Shown one piece after another: positions 55,801-64,000 of a stretch of DNA of 64,000 nucleotides (positions are counted from its first letter, which is position 1; every line of letters begins with the position of its first letter). The position numbers and the translations under genes were made by a program. The stretch is from NCBI RefSeq assembly GCF_001680005.1, contig NC_033561.1, positions 806,001 to 870,000 of the forward strand, in the 5' to 3' direction. The notes beneath the pieces are model-generated. The model did no database searches. It saw only the letters and a program-made list of their open reading frames with translations, and was not told where the DNA came from. The DNA is from Plasmodium coatneyi (lineage: Eukaryota > Apicomplexa > Aconoidasida > Haemosporida > Plasmodiidae).

Positions 55801-58800
55801 GTATGACCCTGTAGAGGATCGATACAACGAAAGGGCAAAAAAGAATGAGAAAAACGATATTTTTGTTTCTCCGTATATTGGTGCAGTGGAAGGAAGAACC
55901 AACTTGAGGGAGAGAAGGAAGGTGAAGAATTACGCACAGATGGAGAACTACTTCGAAACGGATGAGGAGGACAAAAAGGTAGACGAGGAGAAAATGCTGC
56001 TCAGGCAGGAGAAGCAGATCATGGGGGGCATCGACCGCGTGCTGCACCATAGGAGGATCCTCGACTACGAGAACGTGAACAATATAAAGAACAACCCATT
56101 CCTGTATATAAACAAGGTGAGTGGCGCATCTAACAATGGAACAACTGACAATGTAGCAGGTGATAGTGGCACAGTTGGTGATGGAACAGGTGATAATGTG
56201 ACAGGTGATAACGGAACAGACGGTAAAGCCGCCGGGGCGAACGAGCAGGAGGACCCCACGATGGACGACTTCTACGAAGAGGAGGACATCGAAGACGTAA
56301 GTCAAGTGGAGTTCCTAATAAAATGGATGGGAAAGTCCCACATCCACAACTTCTTCTGTACCTATGAGTACCTAAGATATTTCAACGGAGTGAAAAAGGT
56401 AGACAATTATATAAAAAAAATAAAGCAATCGTTTCAGAAGAGGAAGTATATGACGGCAGACGAAATAGAGCAAGAGAAAATATACTCAGAGATTAAGAAG
56501 CAAATCGAGATGGACGCAATCAACGCGGAAAGGATAGTAACGCACAGACAGTGTGAAGAAACCGGGGAGCAATTGTTTCTTGTGAAGTGGATGAGTTGTG
56601 CGTATGACCAGTGCACGGAGGAGACTAAACAAACGTTAGTAGATCATGGGTTCACAAAACTTATTGAAGAATATTTCGATAGGGAAAGTAAGATTTGCGG
56701 GTTGAAGGCTTATTCAAGTGTATGGAATAGGGGTCCTCTAGCAGCTACCAAATTCGAACCCTACAATGAGACCCCATTTTATCTGAATGAGAGGAAGTTA
56801 AGGGCTTATCAGTTGACTGGCCTTAACTGGATGGTTAGCAGAATGAAACGTAATTTAAGTGTCTTATTAGCAGATGAGATGGGGTTAGGTAAAACCGTCC
56901 AGACCATCGCAGTGGTGGGTCACATGTTATATAAGGAGAAGTTAATTGGACCATATCTTGTAATTGTGCCACAATCTACAGTGGATAATTGGTTGAATGA
57001 GTTTAAGAGTTGGCTTCCCCAAGCGAATGTCGTATGTTATCATGGAAATGCCGTCAGTAGGGAACTTATAAGAACCCACGAATTGAAAAAGGTCTACGTG
57101 GCTAACAAGGGGTTCAGATACAAGTTCGATGTGTGCATTACGACGCCATCTATATTGAACAGCCTGAGCGACGTGGAGTTGCTGAAAAAGATGCCCTGGC
57201 AATTAATGGTGGTGGATGAGGCTCACCAGTTGAAAAACAGACAGTCGAAGAGGTTCATCGAGTTGAAGCAGTTCATGGCTGAATCGAAGTTGCTTCTTAG
57301 TGGTACCCCTTTGCATAACAACTTGGAGGAACTGTGGACTCTACTGCATTTCTTGAACCCGCAACAGTATACGCATTATGAGAATTTCCAAAAGAAGTAC
57401 AACGAAATTGAAAACACAAGTTTGATAGGCGAAGCCAAGCAGAAGCAACTCATGCAGTTGCAACATGAGTTGCACGAAGTTATTCTTAGACGGGTTAAGA
57501 AGGACGTGGAGAAGTCCCTGCCGAATAAGGTGGAACGAATCCTAAGAGTAGAGTTATCTCCCATTCAGATTGAGTTTTACAAAAATATTTTAACAAAGAA
57601 TTATGAGCAGCTAGCCAAAGCATCTGGTGGTGCTAAGAATTCACTTCAGAATATCTGCATGGAGTTGAAGAAAGTGTGCAACCATCCCTTCTTGTGTTGC
57701 GAGCCGGTAGACAAGGATGAGTATAAAGAGCGGTTGGTTTATTCGAGTGGGAAGATCTGTCTGCTGGAGAAGCTACTGATTAGATTGAAGGAGAGAGGAA
57801 ATCGGGTGCTAATTTTCTCCCAAATGGTAAAGATGCTTAACATTCTTAGTGAGTATTTAACTTTGCGAGGGTTTAAGCACCAGAGGTTGGATGGAACCAT
57901 GTCGAAAGAAATGAGAAAGAAAGCCATGAACCACTTTAACAGCAAGAATTCAGATGACTTTGTGTTCCTGTTATCCACAAAAGCTGGTGGTCTGGGTATT
58001 AACCTAACGTCGGCAGATACTGTTATTATTTACGATTCGGATTGGAACCCACAGAACGACTTGCAGGCAGGGGCGAGAGCACATCGTATTGGGCAAACGA
58101 AAACGGTGCAGATATATAGACTGGTTACCAAGGACTCCATCGAACAAACCATCCTCGAAAGGGCTAAGGTGAAAATGGTTCTGGATACGCTGGTCGTTCA
58201 GGGATTGAACAAGAAGCAAAACGACAACGTTAACTACATCGGTGGTGAGGGAGGAAATACATCGAACGGATTCACCAGGGAAGAATTATCCAAAATTTTA
58301 AAATTCGGTGCACAGAAATTGTGGGAAAAAAACAGCTCGAAATATTCCCCTCAAAAAATGGATGAAGAGAAGGCAGTTATTAAAGGAGTAGATGTAGATT
58401 TAGACAAAATTTTAGAAGAAGCAGAGGCACATGAAAATGCTAACAATGCGAATAAGGATCTGAACTCCGAATTTAATAGTCTCCACAATTCGAATAATTT
58501 GTTCGCCGGTGGAAGTAGTCTCTTTGGAAGTGGAACAGGAGGATCACCAACCAGTGCGGGAGCCGGAGGAGGAGGAATAGCAGATGACCTACTCAGTTCC
58601 TACAACAACATCACCGAATTTAAGTACGAACCGCCAGCCAATTTGAAGAGCAATATTTATAATGACTCTACGAAGGCGGACGAGTTGGAGGAGGAAGAAC
58701 AGAATGACAAAGACTTTTGGGACAGAACGATCCCGTTAGAAGAGAGACTGAAGTTGAAACGGATGAAGGAGGAAGAGCTACTCGTCCATGGACCCAGAAA

Positions 58801-61800
58801 AACCAGAACCAGAGATCGACACAACTTATACGTAGAATCCGCGAACACACAAGCGATGAATGACGAAGAGGACGACAGTGAGGAGTACACCATAAAATAT
58901 CATGATAAGGGAAAAAATTTGAAAAAGAAAAGAAAAAGAAGAACCTCTACTCATATAACCGAGAAGGACAAGTTCCGACTGTACAGGTCGCTTCTAAAGT
59001 TTGGTAATCCATACCTACGTCTGGATGATATTCGGGTAGATGCTAAGCTTACCAAAGTGGACCAAAATGTGATACTCACGGAGCTAAATATTATTGTAGA
59101 TACGTGTAAGGAAATTGTAGAGAAGGTTGCCAAGGAGGGTTCGTTAAAAGTGAACGAGGAAAGTGGAATGGCGGCAGGGGGTACAGTTGATGGAGTCGGT
59201 GTAGATGCTGCAACAGGAGTGGTGGTGGAAGATGAGGAAGAAGAAGAAAGGGCCGTCAAACGGGTGAAGGATGAGGCAGATATTAAGCTGCTCAAGGAGG
59301 AGGAAAATAATAACACCACTACAACTACCGATAGCAACCATTTAACAGTCGGCTCGTGTGATGATTCTAGTGGGAAGAAGTTGGAGGACGGAGCAGATGA
59401 TGCGGGCGTTGTGGCCGATCATGCTGCTGATGGTGTGAAGTCTTGTGAGGAGAAAAAAACGCCATCCGGAGGGAAGGGAAGTAAGTCCATGAAGGATGGA
59501 TCGGCTGGTGGGGAGGATGAAGCAGCAGCGGGAGGAGGCTTCTTTTCGAAGTTTTTGAATTTGGTGAAGGGCCAGGGTGAAGAGGAGAAAAACGATGTGG
59601 TAGATGCGGTAGATGCGGTCGAGGTGGTCGATGCGGGCAACGCGGGTGAGGCAGTCAAGGGAGAAATGAAGAAGGAAGCAAAGGAGGTGGACGAACTGAA
59701 CGGAAAGGAAAATGAGAACAACTCCAATGATGAGAGCGATGGAAATAATAAGACCAAGGGCACGGAACGGGCAAGGAAGGTAGATGCCTACACGTTCTAC
59801 ATTGGCACGAATAGAGCTAACGCGTTGGACCTGTGTCAACGCCTGCAGTTATTTAAAAGTCTGCATGAGTTTGTGAAGGAACAGAATGGTGGAAACGAGT
59901 ACAGCTTCAGGCTTCCCTTGAGAGCGAGCAGCAGCAGTGCCAGCACGAATGTGTCCTCCGGGGTTGTGGAGGAGGGGAAGAAGAGTCACCCACTGCAGGG
60001 GAAAACCGAGTTAGATGGTGAAGTGAAGGGCGAAATTAAGGCAGAAATGAAGACAGAAATGAAGACCGAAGAGGGAGATGTAAAGATAGAGCCTGTCAAC
60101 GATGCGGTCGCAGAAGCGCCCGCGGAAATGAAGGAAGAAGTGAACGACTACCTAAAGTTGAAGCTCCCCGATTACATATTTAACAACTTAAGGGACCTCG
60201 CAACGAAAGATGTCAAAGCATGGTCAAAGGAAGACGACGAGAATTTAATAAAAGGAGTCTACGTTTATGGTTTTGGAGCGATTAACGAGATTTGCGCAGA
60301 TGTAAACCTGAACCTGAGTCATATAAAAAATGTGAAGTGTGATAAAGTGAAGGTGAGGTGTGTGCGTATTTTAAAAATGATAGAGGAATTTAATTCCAAC
60401 GTGAAGGATGAGACGACTAGTAAGAAACGTAGAAGAGCGAGGAGTAGGAATAAGAACGGTGACGTGACTAAAGGGGGAGAAGGGAAAGGAGTAGGTACCA
60501 TTGGAGGAAGTAGTTATAGGAAGATGAAACAGGAGGAGGAAGAAACCGGAGCGGCCGATGCAGTAACAGTAATCGGATCGACAGGGGGAACAACTAACCT
60601 AACGAAGGGAAGCACTGGAAGTAATCATAGACAAAGCTACTACAGCAGGAGGAGCAGCGAAAGGGTCAAAGCCATCTACATGCATGATGAGAAGGAAGAC
60701 GGAGTTGTTACGAAGAAGAGAGCTGTTTGTATATCTGGAGGGTCCGTAAAAAGGGGAGAAAAGGCAGAAAAGGTCGATCACATCAATGGGGGGGAGAATA
60801 CCCCGCATAATGAAAGAAGGAAAGGTGGCACAAGGTCGTCAGGGTCAGCAATCAAAGGTGGAAGAAATTCCAACAACAACAACAACAGTGGTGTAGGAAG
60901 CATGGTAAGCCTTGGCAGTATAGGCAGCTATGGAAGCAATACCATTAATAACAGGAAGAGCAACAACCACCCAGGGGGTGGTGAAGCCTCAGAATGCGGC
61001 TCGTCCAACGAAAACAAAAGTTTTGTCAGTAAAGAAGATGGAGATAGTGCCGTCAAAGGGATTGTGGGTTCTGCCGGGGCAGCAGAGAGTAGTATAACTC
61101 GTAGGAGAAGTAACAGAAATAGTAGCGTTAAAAAGTACAACATTGCAGACGACCACGAAAGTGGAAACATGACTCGAAGGAAAAGCTCCCGTGTGAGGAG
61201 AGGAAAGAGTGAAACATCATCTCCTCTTCCCACAGGGAAAGACAATGCAGTTACGACAAATGAAGGGGATTACCTGGACAGTTACGCGGACCTCAGCATT
61301 GATCCGGAGGGGGGAGCAGAAATAGGGACGCTCGAGGTGGAAGGTGAAATGGATGGCCAAGTAGATGGCCAGATAGATGACCAAATGGATGACCAAATGG
61401 ATGATCAACTGAATGACGAGGAATTTAGGAGAGAGAAAAAATATTTAAAAAAAAAAAAAAAAAAAAAAAAATTATCAGATGATGAAGTGTTGCATAAAAT
61501 TAAGAGCTGCAATTTGACGGAGATGAATCAGCACAGCATGAACAAGCTAGCCAAGAAGTACGTGAAGAAGTACAAGAAGTTGCTAAGGGTGGTGAAGAAA
61601 ATAACGCAACTGGGCGAGCAGGATCCCCTCCTCCAACAGCAACAGACCGTGGGAGAGGCGGCCGAGCAAGGTAGTAGTAGTAGTGCTACGGCTGCTTCCC
61701 CACTGGATAAATGGAAGACCCCGGAAATTAAAGAAAAAATTAATGAATTCATCCTTTTTATTGGAAACCATATTAGCAAAATAGCCGATGTGTGTCCTGA

Positions 61801-62161
61801 CAAGGAATGCGCCAACATTTTGAGTAAATCCGGTTGGGAGTATGTTTCCAAGTTTTTGGGTGAAACGAGCGACAGTCTAGAGGAGAAATATGCACAAGGG
61901 CAACGTGAGTGGCAGGCGAAGGATTTGAACCAGTTGGAACAAACCAAGGACAGTGAGGATGGAGGAAACTGCCAGGGATCCATCACAGAAGATGACCTCG
62001 CAGCTTTCTTTTTCTCCAAAAAGATCTCTAGCATGTATCGTCTACAAGGGGTGGAGGAGGCAGAAGAGGAAGACGAAGACGATGAGGACGATGATGAGCA
62101 GTCACATGACCAGTCCAGGAGGGGTAGATCAATGGCAAGCGTCAGTTATGAAGTGGAGTGA
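52826..62161 (+). CDS. CHD1: CHD1-type chromodomain helicase, chromatin remodeller
   Basis: 3111 residues in one exon. Residues 1-900 are Met/Asn/Ser/Gly-rich low complexity. Two chromodomain-like regions follow: VEFLIKWMGKSHIHNFFCTY (about 1158-1177) and GEQLFLVKWMSCAYDQC (about 1250). The Snf2 motor has motif I DEMGLGKTVQ (about 1350), the DEAH box VVDEAHQLKN (about 1463), SGTPLHNN, and in the second lobe GGLGINLTSADTVIIYDSDW and RAHRIGQTKTVQIYRL (about 1715-1765). Near 2449-2525 a SANT-like segment AWSKEDDENLIKGVYVYGFG marks the DNA-binding domain. Residues about 2890-3017 (KKYKKLLRVVKKI to GWEYVSKFLGE) fit the CHD1 helical C-terminal (CHCT) domain. It slides and spaces nucleosomes in the nucleus. 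Start choice is open: Met9 or Met11 (MRMNPPVQ) is equally good. By position it matches PF3D7_1023900. Low-complexity insertions separate all conserved parts. Confidence 0.96.
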   Translation: MTSSLPQWMRMNPPVQRNMSGNNPGRSGSSSTNLRDAMHYGDRMEADNAGGVKGTAAHNTYMNQVNSSKNLSCATPPSSYLNSANSVNMGKGMHFNPMSSGGDGTISITSSLLSSNEQNMQMRQQMGMSKNCGGASTAGASASGAGLQESYQKPMLSTYNMQMQSSIGGHHHMVSSNQAGGNSTNQMGSRYNNMNYSMQDMNPNVHMNSGKGPHGNSEMKHSSKDPNFLGTNNMKPNSFVNNMYYQRNDMMLRNSSNSYNMHGNYYGYMNNGFYGGPAGSSNCFKQNANMMNTGNGASNSSGSSSGANYTDGLNVGNHGEGSISSKLGGKGAAGMVDKSASLKSIQGSNTSSGMNASQLNMGGRTLNGSGMNSIGGSNNNSSNNSNHSGGNNNPCAKSMNKGSSAGAGAGGGGSSIGVDSAGMPNSVMMSMVNSNVMMNSMRMGSGGGSGGGKNSIGGAGGLPGMNMASMNMGGMNMGGLSMGGMHGKGINGMQTHRSSNAMEKTNSLGDMNSMRYHHPIGGGGNMYNKMGFNNLNEYPFDNYAANHMSAKGECGPMSKDSKGALGGKNAMKHAKGSKNIKDELLEKDGTIGMMNSASLMSDAKSTGGGISTRKGKAPVGAAGGVTSASMEQFGGSGMMNNDQQSGGMFKKYSKGGDNQVDVKDKKLGSSNNNGNVVGGEPGVSSAGSHPYSMFPNYNIKYPMNVDMFGGMGTTTPYGLPNKGGTSYPNMNLLNGMSGSSETNQMTNSGGNGSTSAGSSYGGLNKLSSMNSYNMMNAYGDNRYSNLKSMDPMKSYNDGMVMGGASGGVSHHGSSTLSSMMNMGGVTNVGNVSNYSSLNNFMHSRNYPNDMNMRMLNSRGMMGVNNPTNMCNNQSSMMMMSGGAGAVGMHANASGAPSRFKNEEMDEEEYDEEDAHDGSDLYGGSKYMRKSALGKQTNKGRKSDTQRKDKKKKKKKKNANNSLDTDEDEDNDLYVNTYAKKSHTRGSTKKSQLYDPVEDRYNERAKKNEKNDIFVSPYIGAVEGRTNLRERRKVKNYAQMENYFETDEEDKKVDEEKMLLRQEKQIMGGIDRVLHHRRILDYENVNNIKNNPFLYINKVSGASNNGTTDNVAGDSGTVGDGTGDNVTGDNGTDGKAAGANEQEDPTMDDFYEEEDIEDVSQVEFLIKWMGKSHIHNFFCTYEYLRYFNGVKKVDNYIKKIKQSFQKRKYMTADEIEQEKIYSEIKKQIEMDAINAERIVTHRQCEETGEQLFLVKWMSCAYDQCTEETKQTLVDHGFTKLIEEYFDRESKICGLKAYSSVWNRGPLAATKFEPYNETPFYLNERKLRAYQLTGLNWMVSRMKRNLSVLLADEMGLGKTVQTIAVVGHMLYKEKLIGPYLVIVPQSTVDNWLNEFKSWLPQANVVCYHGNAVSRELIRTHELKKVYVANKGFRYKFDVCITTPSILNSLSDVELLKKMPWQLMVVDEAHQLKNRQSKRFIELKQFMAESKLLLSGTPLHNNLEELWTLLHFLNPQQYTHYENFQKKYNEIENTSLIGEAKQKQLMQLQHELHEVILRRVKKDVEKSLPNKVERILRVELSPIQIEFYKNILTKNYEQLAKASGGAKNSLQNICMELKKVCNHPFLCCEPVDKDEYKERLVYSSGKICLLEKLLIRLKERGNRVLIFSQMVKMLNILSEYLTLRGFKHQRLDGTMSKEMRKKAMNHFNSKNSDDFVFLLSTKAGGLGINLTSADTVIIYDSDWNPQNDLQAGARAHRIGQTKTVQIYRLVTKDSIEQTILERAKVKMVLDTLVVQGLNKKQNDNVNYIGGEGGNTSNGFTREELSKILKFGAQKLWEKNSSKYSPQKMDEEKAVIKGVDVDLDKILEEAEAHENANNANKDLNSEFNSLHNSNNLFAGGSSLFGSGTGGSPTSAGAGGGGIADDLLSSYNNITEFKYEPPANLKSNIYNDSTKADELEEEEQNDKDFWDRTIPLEERLKLKRMKEEELLVHGPRKTRTRDRHNLYVESANTQAMNDEEDDSEEYTIKYHDKGKNLKKKRKRRTSTHITEKDKFRLYRSLLKFGNPYLRLDDIRVDAKLTKVDQNVILTELNIIVDTCKEIVEKVAKEGSLKVNEESGMAAGGTVDGVGVDAATGVVVEDEEEEERAVKRVKDEADIKLLKEEENNNTTTTTDSNHLTVGSCDDSSGKKLEDGADDAGVVADHAADGVKSCEEKKTPSGGKGSKSMKDGSAGGEDEAAAGGGFFSKFLNLVKGQGEEEKNDVVDAVDAVEVVDAGNAGEAVKGEMKKEAKEVDELNGKENENNSNDESDGNNKTKGTERARKVDAYTFYIGTNRANALDLCQRLQLFKSLHEFVKEQNGGNEYSFRLPLRASSSSASTNVSSGVVEEGKKSHPLQGKTELDGEVKGEIKAEMKTEMKTEEGDVKIEPVNDAVAEAPAEMKEEVNDYLKLKLPDYIFNNLRDLATKDVKAWSKEDDENLIKGVYVYGFGAINEICADVNLNLSHIKNVKCDKVKVRCVRILKMIEEFNSNVKDETTSKKRRRARSRNKNGDVTKGGEGKGVGTIGGSSYRKMKQEEEETGAADAVTVIGSTGGTTNLTKGSTGSNHRQSYYSRRSSERVKAIYMHDEKEDGVVTKKRAVCISGGSVKRGEKAEKVDHINGGENTPHNERRKGGTRSSGSAIKGGRNSNNNNNSGVGSMVSLGSIGSYGSNTINNRKSNNHPGGGEASECGSSNENKSFVSKEDGDSAVKGIVGSAGAAESSITRRRSNRNSSVKKYNIADDHESGNMTRRKSSRVRRGKSETSSPLPTGKDNAVTTNEGDYLDSYADLSIDPEGGAEIGTLEVEGEMDGQVDGQIDDQMDDQMDDQLNDEEFRREKKYLKKKKKKKKLSDDEVLHKIKSCNLTEMNQHSMNKLAKKYVKKYKKLLRVVKKITQLGEQDPLLQQQQTVGEAAEQGSSSSATAASPLDKWKTPEIKEKINEFILFIGNHISKIADVCPDKECANILSKSGWEYVSKFLGETSDSLEEKYAQGQREWQAKDLNQLEQTKDSEDGGNCQGSITEDDLAAFFFSKKISSMYRLQGVEEAEEEDEDDEDDDEQSHDQSRRGRSMASVSYEVE

Positions 62162-62422
62162 ACCCACCACCAGCAGCACGCTCACCGGTTATGGAAAAAC
62201 GATGAAGAACAACTCCACTGGAAACAAGGTGATAAAGTTGCCCAAGAGGCAGAAGGAGAGAAAACAAAACCCTTCCCCCGTCAGATGCCCCGAAGAAGTT
62301 ATGTTTCATACCCAAGGGGAAAGCACTCCCCGCTTCTTCGCACCGTTTTATATTGTCCCGCGTGGGTCGCATTTTTGAAGTGTGTGAAAATTGATCACTT
62401 GCGGGGGGAAGTAGCCCCCCCC

Positions 62423-62462
<40 letters not shown>

Positions 62463-62614
62463 ACAAACAAACAGATATATTTATTTTTGCATATCCTTGT
62501 AACCTTCCCCACATTGTCCAACCATTTTTTCATTTTATCGAACAGTGAAACAACGCAACTTTCGAATTAATTCGCAACCTTTTTTTTTTTTTTAATATTT
62601 CCACTTGGTGAGAG
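62162..62614. other. intergenic region between convergent genes
   Basis: 453 bases after CHD1. Two frames stay open for about 80-120 codons beyond the CHD1 stop, up to an A tract at 62425-62457. It most likely is 3' untranslated sequence. Confidence 0.5.
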
Positions 62615-63994
62615 TCACATGTAGAAGAGGTAGGCCCGCTTCTTATGCTCCAAGGAAATTTTCCTTATTTCGTTGGCACTCTTTTCCGCATCGCTAAGTG
62701 AGATTTTGTGGTGACATCCCTCAATGGGAGGGGTAGTAGGTCCCTCATGTTCTGAATCCCAGAGGGGAGGGAGGAGTCCCTTTTTAGGGGCTGCCCCATG
62801 TGGTGACCATGTCTCTTCGCCGCTGTACGAATCCGCATCAGATTTTACAAAAGGGTAGGAGGTTTTGCCCACCCAGGGGGTGTCACTACTACGTTGCGCT
62901 TCACCCCTAAAGGGGTTGTTCCATTGGGAAGGCTCCATTTGGGAAGTTATTTCTTCAGTCGACAATGGGGAAGAATAACACTGTCTGATTTGTTTACTTC
63001 GTTTGTTTTTCTTTTTCCCATTTTTTTGTTCAAACGGGGGATTATTATTATACGGAGGAGTGGTTGCATTGTCCCTTGTATGTTCTGTTTTTGTGGTGGT
63101 TCCCCCCAAGTGGATTGGAGACCGCTTTGCAACGCCCATCTGCCAACTGGTTGGCGCCTCTTTTTTTTTTCTACGCAATGAGAAAAATTTAGCACTCTGC
63201 ATAGATTCCTCAGACGTGGGTACTTCTCTCCATTTTGGTGAACGTTTCGAATGGGAAGCTCCCCCTTGTGGGGTGTCGTCTTCTTGGGGGGTTGACGTAG
63301 TTCCACTGCTCTCTGGGGATGTGCACCCCCTCTCATGTTTTAAAAGAAAGTCGATGTACTTCTCCCCTTTTGCTATGACTTGGTCTGTTTCGTCTGGATG
63401 TTCTTTCGTCCCTTTGTTTGCGTCGCTTCTGTTACATGTATTCCCGTGTGTGTTCCTCCCCTTCGGAGTCTGCACCCCGTCATGAACAGTTCCTTCATTC
63501 GTTCTTTCCTCATCCTGAGAGAGGACGACAGCGCTACTGTTGTTGTCATCCACTTGGGGTATTTCTTCCTTCTTCATATGTGTAAGCAGGTCGTCTAACT
63601 TTTCCCTTTCTGTGGGATTTCCCATCGGAGTGGATTTAGCTTGTACAACTTTTCCTTCGGAAATCCGCTGTTCTGTTGCATTCCTCTCATGTGATCTCCC
63701 AACAGGGGATGATTTATCCGTTCCTTTGTTGTCTGTCTTTACAGTGTCCCTCGTCTCCCCCCCCTTTGGGACCAAATCCTCTGCTATTTCTTTTATGAAA
63801 ATTAATTCGTTATCTGTGTAGAGGCTGTAGAGTACGTTGTCCTTGTGAATCAGGTGGTTAGGAACTTTGAAAACGTTTATGCTTGGTTGGGTAGGAGGCG
63901 CCGGGCGCGCTTTTCCGCACGGGGGGTACTTCCTTCGTTGGGCAGTCTGGTTGCCGCTTTGGTTTGCACTTTGCTCACCCGACCACCTGGGCAT
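62615..63994 (-). CDS. hypothetical protein at the right window edge, possibly incomplete at its 5' end
   Basis: 459 residues from an ATG at 63992-63994, six bases from the window end; the frame is still open upstream (Asn-Glu before the Met), so the true start may lie outside. The protein is hydrophilic and low in conserved-looking sequence: a Gln/Asn/Arg-rich start, one denser stretch INVFKVPNHLIHKDNVLYSL with YTDNELIFIKEIAEDLV (about 39-75), then long Thr/Lys/Glu/Pro-rich sequence, and a short helical C-terminus KSANEIRKISLEHKKRAYLF. No signal peptide, transmembrane helix or catalytic motif. I do not recognise it. It converges on CHD1. Synteny would make it the neighbour of PF3D7_1023900, but I cannot name that gene. 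Confidence 0.75.
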   Translation of the reverse strand: MPRWSGEQSANQSGNQTAQRRKYPPCGKARPAPPTQPSINVFKVPNHLIHKDNVLYSLYTDNELIFIKEIAEDLVPKGGETRDTVKTDNKGTDKSSPVGRSHERNATEQRISEGKVVQAKSTPMGNPTEREKLDDLLTHMKKEEIPQVDDNNSSAVVLSQDEERTNEGTVHDGVQTPKGRNTHGNTCNRSDANKGTKEHPDETDQVIAKGEKYIDFLLKHERGCTSPESSGTTSTPQEDDTPQGGASHSKRSPKWREVPTSEESMQSAKFFSLRRKKKEAPTSWQMGVAKRSPIHLGGTTTKTEHTRDNATTPPYNNNPPFEQKNGKKKNKRSKQIRQCYSSPLSTEEITSQMEPSQWNNPFRGEAQRSSDTPWVGKTSYPFVKSDADSYSGEETWSPHGAAPKKGLLPPLWDSEHEGPTTPPIEGCHHKISLSDAEKSANEIRKISLEHKKRAYLFYM

Positions 63995-64000
63995 CTCATT

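Noticed and set aside
62162..62548. Coding extension of CHD1 past its stop
   Set aside because: Two frames remain open and one looks Lys/Asn-rich, but I found no plausible intron or frameshift joining them to the CHCT-containing end.
1..64000. tRNA, rRNA, CRISPR, insertion elements, plastid or bacterial genes
   Set aside because: I looked for tRNA T-loop words, terminal inverted repeats and direct-repeat arrays and found nothing convincing. All protein signals fit a Plasmodium nuclear chromosome.

Overview
This is a nuclear chromosome segment of a malaria parasite (Plasmodium), most likely from the vivax/knowlesi/cynomolgi group. The evidence is the gene content, short phase-consistent GT-AG introns with T-rich 3' ends, Lys/Asn/Asp-rich low-complexity insertions in proteins, very many poly(A)/poly(T) tracts, and a base composition that looks far less AT-rich than P. 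falciparum. The gene order agrees, as I remember it, with a stretch of P. falciparum chromosome 10 running from GFPT (PF3D7_1025100) through EPS15 (1025000), EXP3 (1024800) and a RAP protein (1024600) to CHD1 (1023900). These names rest on memory plus protein features, not on a search.

Layout. At 1-894 lies the 3' end of a coiled-coil gene. At 1918-4671 is a secreted protein with two aspartyl-protease-like lobes. At 5298-6368 is a mitochondrial ATP12-type F1-ATPase chaperone, convergent with GFPT (6490-8709, minus). A 4.2-kb gap leads to an eight-exon EPS15 homologue (12942-16862). Then come a helical-repeat mitochondrial candidate (17623-20640), the EXP3-position protein (21818-25600, minus), a putative mitochondrial protein (28397-29908, minus), a six-exon RAP protein (30573-32458) and a small inner-membrane candidate with a Coa1/Tim21-like domain (32524-33312, minus). 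Next are a two-exon gene resembling flagellar CFAP119/DUF4464 proteins (34034-35432), a small unknown gene (35994-36425, minus), an RRM protein with a mitochondrial-type N-terminus (37095-37586), a large Lys-rich repeat protein (38707-42664), an Npl4-like protein with an apicoplast-type leader (43222-44767, minus), an 8-kb gap, CHD1 (52826-62161), and a hypothetical gene reaching the right edge (62615-63994, minus).

Themes. At least five, perhaps six, genes look mitochondrial: ATP12, the helical-repeat protein, the 503-residue protein, the RAP protein, the Coa1/Tim21-like protein and the RRM protein. They cover ATP-synthase assembly, RNA handling and the inner membrane. Others serve endocytosis (EPS15), amino-sugar synthesis (GFPT), plastid protein import (Npl4-like) and chromatin remodelling (CHD1).

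The most interesting observations are: (1) the EXP3-position protein appears to hold two tandem modules resembling MMACHC, the vitamin-B12-processing protein, inside a secreted acidic type I membrane protein; (2) an Npl4 homologue carries a signal peptide and transit-like leader, so it may be the missing Npl4 of the plastid import machinery; (3) two genes are interrupted only at coding A-runs of 28-29 bases whose length is off by one; (4) GFPT carries its catalytic N-terminal-type cysteine at residue 122, behind a hydrophobic leader.
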